This document shows positions 47,301 through 59,300 of a DNA stretch of 64,000 nucleotides, one piece after another. The DNA is from Dicaeum eximium (lineage: Eukaryota > Chordata > Aves > Passeriformes > Dicaeidae): positions 273,205 to 337,204 of the forward strand of contig VWZP01005800.1 in NCBI GenBank assembly GCA_013396995.1, written 5' to 3'. Position numbers and translations under genes: made by a program. Position 1 is the stretch's first letter. Every line of letters starts with the position of its first letter. The notes beneath the pieces were generated by a model, which saw only the letters and a program-made list of their open reading frames with translations, did not search any database and had not been told where the DNA came from.

Positions 47301-50300
47301 AAAATCTGAATGAAGCATCATTAACAGACAAAGCACCAGGCTTTGCAGAGAAGCACTTAATTAAAAGTGCAACTGTTCAATTTCAGTCATGCTGATTTGA
47401 CAGAAATTATGATTTAGGGCCAAATTACATCCCAGATCCTGGCAAAAAGCAGCTGAGGGAAGAGTTTGGCCCTGCTGCACTCCAGCCTGACAGTCACAAA
47501 TGGGATTGATTCCCTGTGTGCTCAGTGACAGCAGGAGCCAGGGATGGGCCCCACGCTGGGTAATTCCTGCTGGAACAGACAATTCTGCTGGAGGCAGGTT
47601 GTTTTCCAAGCAAGCCTGCACCAGAACAACAGAATTGGGTCCCAAAATGAGCCTGTGAATCTCTTCCCTCCCTGGGCAAGGTGTGCTGTCTCTTGGTGAG
47701 CTGAATTTTGTCCTGTCCTTTAAAGCAGCTCCCACGTCATTGCCAGATCAGTGGAATCCTAAAAGTGGAGGAGGAACTGTGAAATCAATTGTCACAGAAT
47801 GTGAGGTACTTCCAAGCCCTGCAGACACATTAGATGTGGTTTTCCTCAGAACTGGCTAAGGTGAAGCTAAGCTGCAGCACTGGCTGATTTCTTTGGGTTC
47901 CCCCTTAACCTTGTATTTCTCTGATTTCTCAGGGGCTACTGAAAAGGGATTTATAAATTTCCAGCAGGAGGAAAGGGCAGTTTGCATCCTGCTGCACTTG
48001 CTCAGCACAGACAGCAAGCCATGGTCTTCCACGTGGAAACCACCTCCTCAGCTCTGAGCAGCTTTCTTCTCAGCTAGGAGTTGGTTGGGTTGTACCCAAC
48101 ACTGCTATTCTATCATAAATGGACCAGGACAGATTAACCAAAGGCAAGAACACAAAATATAGAGATATTAGACAACATAACAGGAAGATTATAAGCAGAT
48201 TATTGACCTTTTCAACTCATTAAAAAATCCCCTTTAACTGTCAAGTATCCATTTATTCAGCACACATCACTCATCTGTCAGCCTCCTGCGAGCTATTTAT
48301 GAATGAGGTTTTCTGCAGCATGACCTTTCTTCTGCCTCCCGACACCACAGGGTGGAACTGAGCACAGCAGTGATCTCAGCCCTCAGGAATTAGGATTTTT
48401 TAAAGGGATACTGCCATGATAAAGCCTACCTGAATTTTTTGATTGGAGACTGCTTTTCCTGCGCAGTTGCAAGGTGCCCGGAATAATAAATGGGAAAAAT
48501 CATAATGTTCCAGTTTGTTGAGAACCAAGTCATGAAAAAGGGACAGTCAAAGGTCTCAAAAGTGATTTTGACAAACTGCGTGGTCCCAACCCAGGAGGAA
48601 GAGACGGACAAAATGATCAGGAATCTCCAGATTAGCTTGAGAAACGTGGATGTGCAAGACTGGCATCGTGTCTGTGCTTCAGCTTCTTGGCTGCTGCTCT
48701 CTGTGTGCGTTTGTGTTCCTTCTTCTCCTGAAAAAGGAAAAAAAAAGGAAGAATAGAAAAAGAGTTGTACATGTAATGAATGCATTCAAAATAATTCTTG
48801 GTAAAACCTCCCCTTCTGGTCCAAGTCACAAATCATGCCCTGCCTTCTCCCTATAACTCCTCTATGTGCCATAAATACTGAAATCCTGCACAGAAGTATT
48901 TTAATAATACCATCTCTGTCACTTCAAGGAGGCAGAACCAAACACAAACACAACACTGAGGGCTGGGGTAACAGCATTACAAATAAGCTGTTGTCACTAT
49001 TTGCTTTATCAGCCCTTCATTCCCTCTGCCAGCAAACCTCCAGAATAAAAAAAAAAAAGCCCTTGGAACCAATAATGTTACAGAGGCAATTACTGTGCAG
49101 GTGTGCAACAGAAGAGCTCTCTGAGCCTGTAGGTCTGGGGACAGGAACAAGCTCTTATTCCTCAACACTTCAATTCCACAATCACTTCTTTTATTTGCAA
49201 GCTGGGATGGGGAAGAAAGGAATAGTTTGGTTTTATGTATCCAAGCAGAGAAAGGCTTTTTGCATTCAGGTTGGTGTACTTACATTTTAGAAGTTAACAA
49301 AGGGAACTGGACAAAAGTGAAGCTTGGCATGCCTAGAAATCAACCTCTGCACGCAAACAAGGAGTGACCAGAGCTGGCATTTCCCACTTCAGCTCAGTGG
49401 TTTTCAGACCTTAGTGCACATTTCCTAACACAAGTGGAGAGAATTTAATCTCACTGACTGGTGAGTCAGTGAGACTCTAACAGATCTCCCAGAGATGCAA
49501 CCCATGATCCCTGTTTCTGTTTCCTAGATCCCAGCTGAAAGCAAGGAGCACCAACACTTCTGTCCTGGGAGCTCACAGGGCTCCAACCATTCACCCTCTT
49601 TGACCACATCACACCAGTCTGGTACAAGAAATGGGAAAATCTTCTAAAAATCATGGCCTGAAGCTATTCTTAACTACTCCTATCAATTATCAGCCACATC
49701 AAGACATGATGTGATGTATAGAAGAAACAATATGATTTTGAGAGAAGTTACAGATGCACTGAGTTGGAGCACACACTGTCCTATATTCAACTTTTATGTG
49801 ACAGAGGTATCCTTTCACACTCAGGCTTAGTTTCCTTTTATATTATTGTTTTTGCTACATTAGCCACAAAGAAATGTCAAACTGGGGTTCCAAGCTATTA
49901 CTGTAAACCAAAATTACACATAAAAAAAGATTTATCATAGCAGGGAGTGCATTTGGAATCAAGGATTTTCCTAAGTAGGACATGGAGCTTTTTGTAGTTG
50001 TAATTGTGTGATGTGGTTTTTTCCTAAAAATAATCTGTATTCAGTGGCTCAATTGTTTAGTCATGAATCAAGAATTTAAATAAAATTACAGGTTTATTAA
50101 AAACATGCAGAGGATAATCAGCCACAGGTCTGAAAAGGCAAGCATCCTTTTAGCATTCTTGGCTGCTGAGAGGAAGTAGATATTTTTATGGTACTAATAA
50201 TGACTGACATCTATTGAAAGGTAAATTACAGTTTATTTGCAAGTTAGAATGGCTTAAAAAGAATATATTATAGTAGCATCAACTTGCAGGTCTTCCTGCT

Positions 50301-53300
50301 AAGTAAAACTACCATGCAACTAGTCCTTTTTCAGCTACCACTTAAAATAATCACACAATGATAGAAGAATAAAGCACTTTCAGCCATGCTTTCTATTTTT
50401 CAATTACAAAATAATGATGCAATTGGTGTCACTATGCATGACACCACCATCAGCATTTGATTTGGATGCTACAGTCCCGGGTCTGCATGTCAGGGAAAGG
50501 CACAGAAACACACACTTGTTGCAAGACCTGCCTTGGATTTAAAGACCTGTAAGTTTTAGGCCAAATAAATGCACAGTGGGGAGCTGCTCTAAGTGTTTAA
50601 TCAGTGGGATTCACCCTGTGTGATGTAGTTAGCAAATAACTGTGTATTCAGGATGAAGATGTTGTCTGGGGCCCCTTTATATTTAATGATAATGGAAAGC
50701 CATGGTGAGAGGGGAGCTGATTCCATCCTCATATATCTACATCTATCCACATCTAAGCTCACTAGAGGCACTTAACTCTAGACCAGATATTTGCAATTAA
50801 CTTAAGTGAAATTGTGATTGATCCCCACGACAGAGCAGCTTGACAGCTGCTTTCAAAATCCACGGGATGTGCACACCTAATTCCTGGCCAAAGAATCAAA
50901 AGGACAAGACAGGAAATATATTTCAAAATAATGACAGGGCTTGAACTCGAAGCCACAGGGTGAGCAGGCACACAGTTCCTATTAAAGAGGTTTAGGGATT
51001 TCCAAGTCATGAAGCTGGGGCTGGAGCAAGCACTTGTGTTTAGACACCAAATGACAATGAGGAGAAAACAAACTGATCAGCCAAAGTGGCTGGGAGTCAG
51101 CATTTTACAGTTGGCAAGGTAGCAGAAATGCTTGGGGTCTGCATTTAGATGGGACTGGAACAAACCAAGAGACTTATCCTGGAAAGAGCACAGCAACAAG
51201 GTTGACAGGACAGGCAGTGAGCAGAAACAGCCCTGCATGGTCCTTGGGTCCACAGTGCAATTCTTACTGGCAAGATGGTCACAGAAGAGCCTTTTAAAGA
51301 GTGAGATGAGGAAAATCAGACCCTACAGCTTTTCATCTGAACTCTTTTGGCTATCAGAAAATTATATTCTTTGTATATGTTTACCTATTGGGTCAGTCCT
51401 AGTTAGACTTCTCTGATGAGGATGGGAAGATCAGGATCAAAAGGGAAATTAATAAATGCAAAGTAAGTGTTTAGAAGAGTATGATGTCCAGATACTACTC
51501 AAGTGGCCTAGAGCCCATTCTTGGAGAAGATGGATTCTGATTTTGGACATACCTTAGTGCCACCATGCACAGTTATTTCAGCCTGATATCTGGAAAAATG
51601 AAATTTGGTTTTCTGGTATCTTAGCTGTGATCTTAACTGCAAGATGCTGCATCAACTCCTTGCAGCAGTGATCACCTCCAATACTCTTCTGAGGCTTTCC
51701 ATCAAGAGAGTACTCCTGGAGTACGAGATCCCTCTGTTTTCCAACACAAGGAGGAAATAGGTGGCTCTTGCTGCCATCGGTGGTCAAGTGACAAGAGGAA
51801 GTCTCAGCTCCCCTGGGTCCAGTGTGCAAGGGACATCCAAACTGTTCTTCCTCCCCTTTTTGCTCACAGTATCTACACAGGCAGTCTTCCAAAGAACTTG
51901 GGCAATTAAATAACTTCCTTCCAGAAAGCTTGGACAGTTAAATTATTTCACTCATTTAAAGTCTCTCCTCCTCAGCAGGTGGTTTAGCAGACTCACAAGC
52001 CTGTGGCTGCACATTGTAACTGCTCCCATGCCATCCCTGCAGCTGCTGGATGGACACCATGGTGAAGAGGTCAGTGTTCACCCCACCTAAGGGTTCAATT
52101 GAGCTAAACTCCTGCAGTGAAGTGGGTGATGGAAGCCCTGAGGAGCAGCTGGCCGATGATCTGAGCTGTGATGGTCTTCCCTAGAAATCCTTCCACCTGC
52201 TGCTCCTTCTCTTCCTCTTCATCACACCATCCGTGGCACGAGCTGAGGTCACTGATGCCTTTGAGAAGGAGCTCCTGAGGGCCGTGGTGTGTGGCCAGGC
52301 TGGAGCTGAGGAGCCACAAGCACTGTGTGAAACCTCACCCTGTGCTAGGGTTAACCAGCTCTGAGGATCCTCCGTGCCTCGCGCCGCGCCGGTACCTAAC
52401 GCACGTCCTGCACCTGGGAATCCCAGGCTTCTCCTCCCGTCAGTGCCACCTTCCCGCCTCGCCCCCAGGCTCGGGAAGGACCTGCACGTGGCAAACCAAA
52501 CCTCAGCATGCTCGGGCCCTGCCCCATCTCTGTGGAGACAGAGGGAAGAGGGCAGACAGAGGGCTGTGGTTCCTACCTGATCTGCTCTGCCTCTCGACTC
52601 TGCTGTGCCGACAGATTCCCGAGGGACTTCGATTCTGCAGCTCAAGAATGGGAGCAGCAGAATCTTCAGCAACAGATAGAGGGGAGAGCTGCCTAGTCAT
52701 GCCTCTGTGTCTGCTGGGGCAGTTGCCTCCTGGCTTGCATTGGATGACAGATGATCGTGAGGCACCTGAGAAGAAAGAGTTTGCATCAGTTTTGTCTGGA
52801 AAGTCCCTGGAGAAACGCGGGGCTTTCAAACAGGCTGGCAGTGAAATGCACACAAAAGGAAGCGCACGGCAAAAATGCAGGACTCAGCTCTGCTCAGGAT
52901 AAAGCAAATAAGTGAGTAAATAAATACTTAACTCTCTCCCCCCTTACAGATAAAAAGGTGCTGCATGAAAACCAGTCTTCCCCCTGAAGAAATGAGAGCC
53001 CCATGCTGCAGTGTGTCCTCAGCCCCATAGCTCTGCCCACAGGGCCTGCACAGTCAAAGGGATTTGTACTCACGTGGGCCCCTTCCTGAGCACTGACACT
53101 GAATCAAGCCAGAGGAGAGGTCACCATTCCCCTCAAGGTGGGAAGGAGGGCTGAGGAACCGCTGCCTCCCTCAGTGCTGGGAGCCTCTCTAGAGGAGAGC
53201 TTCCTCCTTCATCCCACAGAATGATCCCTGAGTCTCTTGAACGGAATGAAGCCACCGTCACTCACAAGTGTTTTGGATGAAGATTTGCACTACAGGATTG

Positions 53301-56300
53301 AGGATGCCGATTTTAAGCATTTACAAACACCAAATCAGAATTTCCACATCTTCAGAGAAGTTGCTTTCTCTTCCTCTGCTACGTGCAGACAGCTCCAAGA
53401 TGAGACCTTTCACACGGAGGCTGGACAGAGGCACGAGGTGGCAGAGAAAACCCAGGTCCCAGAAATACCAGAGGTACCAGATGAAAAATTTTCCAGTGAG
53501 TAGGATGCCATATTTAATGAGTAAGAGCATGAAGAGCTGGATTAAGAATCAGGAATCAACAGCAAGGAGTGCAGCGCTGGAATCCATCAGTGGGACTGGT
53601 GATCCATTGTGCATGGACTTCCAAATTTACTGAAGGTGACTGTGTAAGAGGTCAACACACGAGCAGCACAAGAGTCTTCTTCTCCAGCAGAAAGTCAGGA
53701 TGAAAGGCCATTCTGGCAGATATAAATGTGTGTTCATGGCCAGCTGAGATCACCCACTGCTTGTTTTGCAGCTGCTACTTCAGCTGGTGACAATCTCACC
53801 TAAACTTGTGGAAGAGACCCATAGCCAGAGCAGCCACTGACCTTGCCGTGACTTAGAAGGATTTAATATGATAATCCCAACTACTTCATATTGAAAGGAA
53901 TACAAAAATGGACACAAAGCCCATGTGTAAGGTGCCACAAGTGCAACTGTGGCAGAAATCCCAGAGGGGAACATTCTTTGCTGCAACAGGAGCCATTCCA
54001 GTGCACTTTGAGCAAAACACATCAAACTCAACTACTTCTTGAAGGTATATTCCAAAGCAAGGGCTGTATCCAAGACTCAAGAATTGAGATAGGACTCTTG
54101 CCAGTGGGTTCATGCAATCTTCCATGGACTTAAAAGTGTGTTGGGTTCACCAAGTCTAACAAAGACTGATGTATAAAATACGGAATTATACAGAAAAAAA
54201 CATCATCTCTCAGCCTATTTAGAGCCTGCAAGGTTAATTTTTACCTACCATGTGGACAAGTGAACCAAGTGAACAAGTGAGCTGACCCCCTCCAGATGAT
54301 CTTTCTCAAGATGCTCTTTCCTTTCTTCTCTGTCCATTATGAGGGAACTCTGACTCAAGGGGGGCACCCAAGTTTAGATTCCAACTGGTGATAAAGTCCT
54401 ACAAGTCCAATCAATGCAGTAAACAGCCCACACTCTGTGACAGATGACCCACAAACCCACTTTGAAAAATTAAGACCTTCATGATGAGAAGCAAGCTAAG
54501 CACTGTGTTGCCTCTCCCCAATTTTTGATGAACATTACTTTCTAAAGAGCTTTCTAGAGCCTACCAGATGTTTTCAGACCTTTAAAAAGCTGCTCACCTT
54601 CACAAATTTACTTTTTAATGGAGAAAATAATGATCTAGCAGCCATACAACTCCCTGCATGACTTTGTTCTACTTACTTCAAAACTCCAAGAGCTACCTCT
54701 CCCACTGGTCAAACAAGAATAACATCACCGACTTTGTAAGACTTAGTAAACATCTTGCACATTGCTCTGATGAGTTACACCTTCATTTGTCATCTGAAAA
54801 TTAGTCCCAGCCTCCATGAGGTTAAGCCAATCACTACTTTTGGGGCAAAATATTCAAAAAGGCATTTCTGATTTTTCAGATCCACAACTTAAAGAGGTTT
54901 TATTTTCAGGGAGTGTTTGCTGGCTGCCTGTCCTTGGAGAAGAAGCCACTGAGGTGGCTGGCTCCAAATCACTCCTCACTTTGATATTCATAATTTAAAG
55001 AGATTTCATTGTGTTGAAAGACACATGTTATGTCTCAATTCAGATTCATTTCAGAACAATATTCACATTACACTCAGCAGAAGTCTAGCAGGTGACATGC
55101 AACCAAAATTTGATGGAAGCCTATTTTTCCTCATGTGCAAAAAGAGCTCTGAGTTATTTGTATCTGGTACAACAGAGAAGCATGAATCTTCTCCTGTGCA
55201 CTGACAAACCCAGCAGGTGAGACCAAAACTGTAATTCAAGAGATTGCATTAAATCGAAAGTCACTGCTTGATTTACTGAACTCTTCTTCCCTTATACCTC
55301 AAGCAATCAGACAGCACAGCCATTTATCAATATTTTATTGTTACAGATAGAAAGCCTGGGACAACTAATGCTGCTCAATCTGAACATATTTTAAGGATAT
55401 CTGTTGATAGGAGAGGTGAAGAGATAAATGCTGGGCTCACTTCCCAAACCTGGAGCCAGCAGTGGGGACAATAATCAGCACTTTCAGAGCTGAGCAGTGA
55501 AACCTCCCAGGTGGGCAGTGGTGTCCCATGGGAGAGGAAGGCAGAGCTCATGGAACTCTGGTTGTCTCACTCCACAGCTCTCAGCTATCGAGCAGGGATC
55601 TGCTAAGTCCCTCCAAACGTGGAGGGATCAAGAGCAGCATCCTCCATTCCATACAGGGAATAACAGAATCATAGAATGGTCTGGGTTGGAAAGGAACTTA
55701 CGATCATCCAGTTCTAAACCCCTGCCATGGACAGGGACATCTTCCACCTGACCAGGGTGCTCAAAGCCTCATCCAACCTGGCCCTGAACAACCACCCTGA
55801 GCAGAGATGTCAACATGGGGTAGGACTTCTTATACAGTTTGTGGATTTAACAGGGATGAATCACAGGCTGAGAACAAAACTACATTTTGGGCATCATTTG
55901 CTATCTTAAGAGATTGCTACTGGAAGAGATTGGGAAAAAAAAAAGAAAAACCTTGCCAGACTGTCAGATCCTGCTGCTAGAAGTGCTCCTTGGAGGTTGT
56001 AACTGAGTGTCAAAGCAAGACTCTGCCAATGGGATTGACCAAAGAGGAAAGGAGAAATGGAAAGTATCTCACACTATGATATCCACCACATCTTAATGCA
56101 CCAAGTCTACCTGGATTATTTTTCATTATTGGATAAAAACAAATCCATGCTCTTTCCCATTTTTTTACTGCTACATTTAGTTTCTTAATCTGTTTCAGCA
56201 AATCTATTTCCTCACCATGCAAATGTAGATGCTTTATAGCCTAAGAAGTAAGGCCATTTCTCTGCACATGGAGCCCAAAGGGAAACCAGCAAGGGGAACA

Positions 56301-59300
56301 CGTGGCTTTCCACATGACTCTAACAAAGTCTGTCCTCATCTTACATTAATTATTATACACATATCCCAGTGTACTTTGATTTAGCAAGGTAAACCAAACC
56401 TTGTGACTAACCTAAACCATGTGATTAACATCACTCAAGTCCAGCCTTTCCATTTTCTTTAACATCACCCTGAGTCCCAGCTGGGGAAGGAGGTGACCCC
56501 CAGCTGCTGCTGCCATCGTGTCCACTCAAGCCAGGAAGAAGAAGCACGTGCTGGTCCTCAGAAGCATTTTCACCAACCACCTGTGAACAATGCACAGCTC
56601 CCGAGCCCCTCTGAAAGATACAATACATGACTTGTGGCTTTCTGCTCATGCACAGGTTTCCAGGTGCAGCTCACACTGTGAGAAAATGTGTCCTCGCCTT
56701 GGCTAGAAAAATCCCTTGGCTATTTTCCAGGAGGCTTGGAGACAAGGATTACACTCTGAGGTTCAAAACCAACTGTCTTCAGATCATCTTTAAGTATATG
56801 ACATCTTTAGCATGTGACAACAGCACTTGGAATAACAAGAACCAACCCATGCAATTTCATTTGGACAATGTTTCTGGTCCCACAGCTGCTACCAAAAGCG
56901 GATCATGGAATATCCTGAGTTGGAAGGGACCTGCGAGGATGAGTCCAAGTACTGGCCTTGCACAGGACAGCCCCAGGAATCCCACCACATGCCTGAGATC
57001 ATTGTCCCAATGCTCCTTGAGCTCTACCAGGCTTGGTGCTGTGACCACTTCTCAACCACACGCTGCGGGAAGAACCTTTTCCTAATATCCAACCTAAACC
57101 TCCCCTGACACAGCTTCAGGCTGTTCCCTCTGGTCCTGGATCAAATGGATTGCCAGTTAAATAATCAATGCAGCACAAAAGTGCAGTCTTGGAACTAAAT
57201 TCTACGGCCAGATCATCTTAGGATTGATTGCATCCTTTTCTTTTTTATCCAACTGCCCTGATGGAAATTTAGAACCTCTCAAACAGGTAACTGAATTCCC
57301 TTCCAAAAGCCATCTGTGCATTCACAACACTGCATTACTGACACGAAGTGCTGGCTCATTTAGAGACAGCAACATCTGGCTTGATGGGATGCGCCAAAAT
57401 ACATTCTCTTTATTTGATTACACAATGAAATCAATGGTTAAATAGGTGATGGAAACGAGCTGAACAATTTCTGTGCATTACACTCCCAAAGCCCTGCAGA
57501 GCTCTGGTCACCTCTGGCTACCACCCCAGTCAGGAGAGAGAGCAGCTTTGCCAAAAGGCCACTCAAGGCACCTACAATCTGCCTTTTACTCATTCAGTAT
57601 TAAAACAGACTTATTTTCCTGTGCCCTAAACATCTCAGCTCCTGATCTATCAGTGTCTCTGCACTGACAAAAGGATGCCTCCACTGCACTGCCCCGGGAA
57701 CAATGCTGGGCTTTGACAGATGGATGGAGGTAGGAGTGGGTCTGCTGTGGTGTGGAGAACACATCAGTTCAATGTTCCTGCTAAATGGGGCCCCGGAGAA
57801 AGAACTGCCAAGGTTCCTTTTACCTTCTACCCTGCATGGTACCTGCAGGAGCAAGCACCTGCCCTGGTGATGGACTCGCTCACACCCCACGGGCCCAGCG
57901 CTCCACAGGCTGTGCTCGAGTGCCCCTGGGCAGCCACGTCCCCCTGGGGACAGCTGGAAGCTCTCACGGTGACATTCTGCTCTTCCTGATGCACAGCAAG
58001 GAGAAGATGATGTGAGTTTTGCAGCCAGGGAAATACTGGATGCCCACAGGAAGGGGGTTGAGTGGTGCTGCTGTTGGGAGAGGTGAAGAGAGCTGCTTCT
58101 GTCCATTTTACAACAAAACCTCATTAGGTTGGATTAGCCACAGCTTTAATTGGATTGTGTGCTACTGCTAGCACACAATCTGTTAGCTGGGAGTTGGGAG
58201 CTGGGAATGCAACACCATCAATCCTCAGTAACTTAGGTCCATAGCTTATTTTATCCCAGCCACTGCCTGTAAAATCAAATTGTGCCTTTTCCTGCACTGG
58301 TGTAAACCCACAGCATGCCAGTACAACTCCCCAGTGGTCTGGGCACACACAAACTCCCCAACTTTTAATGTGTTCAGAAGCAGCAATTTGACCAGGGATG
58401 TGAAGTCATGATTACATTTTACTAAAGCCAAGGAAAATCACAAAAACAAGCACACACGCTTTGCTGGCAGCTTGCCACACAGGTTTGAGGAATAAGCATC
58501 TCTTGTTCAATGAAGAAAATTCCTTTCAGCATGTCTCAGGCATTTGAAGATAATGTTCTCCACTTAAACACTGCAATGGTCTCTGTGTATTAGTAATGCA
58601 TAGATGTCTGTTCAGAGTGATGCCTTGTTCATTTATTATTTGCTTGTTCTTGACGTTTTTATTTTCAAGGGGACGGGAAGGTTATAGTATTTTTTTTTTT
58701 TTTGTCCTAGAGGAAAAGATTTTCAGATTATAATGAAAAACAAATGACTCAGTGATGGCGTACAGCATTTCTCTTGTACTGTGATTAACTATTGTCAAGA
58801 GCAGAAAGCAGAAAAAGTAGATATTTTTGTTGTGGTTTACTAATGACATCCATCAGCAATTTCTGCCAATTACCTCTTCAGTGTCTGTACACAGCCCTCA
58901 CTCCAGATCAGCAGACAGCAACTTTGCTTACAACTAAAAATCTCAACAATTTCCACGTGTCCTCCCATCCTTGCAACAAAATTAACAAGGAGAACTTAAA
59001 TTTCTCATCCTGTAATTCACTTAGTGCCTGCTCAAGGGATGTGCCACTCTACATCCTTGCACCTAATAACCCTTCCAGAGGAGCAGTTACAGCCTGTTTT
59101 TAAGGGTTAAGGAATCCAAGTTAGGCAGTCAAAAAAATCCCCCCCAGACTTGCATCTCCTTGGCTTTTGTAAGTATAAAGGCCTTCTAGAAGACTTCTTA
59201 AATTCTATTTTTCTCAAGTAAGTGGCTCCTGTTTGTACTGCTCTAGATCAAGGCCTTTCCTCAAAACATATAAAAACTAGCATTTAAAACTAGAAATAGA

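Larger units (their letters stand above)
42141..48429 (-). other. SLC35F4: SLC35F4 intron 2
   Basis: About 6.3 kb. CR1 fragments at 45898-46203 and 46672-46735; a purine-rich tract at 42670-42715 (GGGAAA/GGGAGG type); an A-run at 44759-44785. Frames up to 167 codons are featureless. Confidence 0.8.

Noticed and set aside
51578..51892. 104-codon minus-strand frame with fairly even amino-acid use
   Set aside because: I considered a further SLC35F4 exon or a retrocopy, but it ends in a stop without a phase-1 donor and matches nothing I know.
52181..52672. 163-codon minus-strand frame continuing past the cassette exon
   Set aside because: It uses a different frame from the cassette and runs through its GTAGGA donor into the CpG cluster. 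Looks like intron.
53237..53503. 88-codon plus-strand frame, acidic and soluble-looking
   Set aside because: No promoter, splice site or poly(A) context on the plus strand; it is antisense to the minus-strand frame at the same place.
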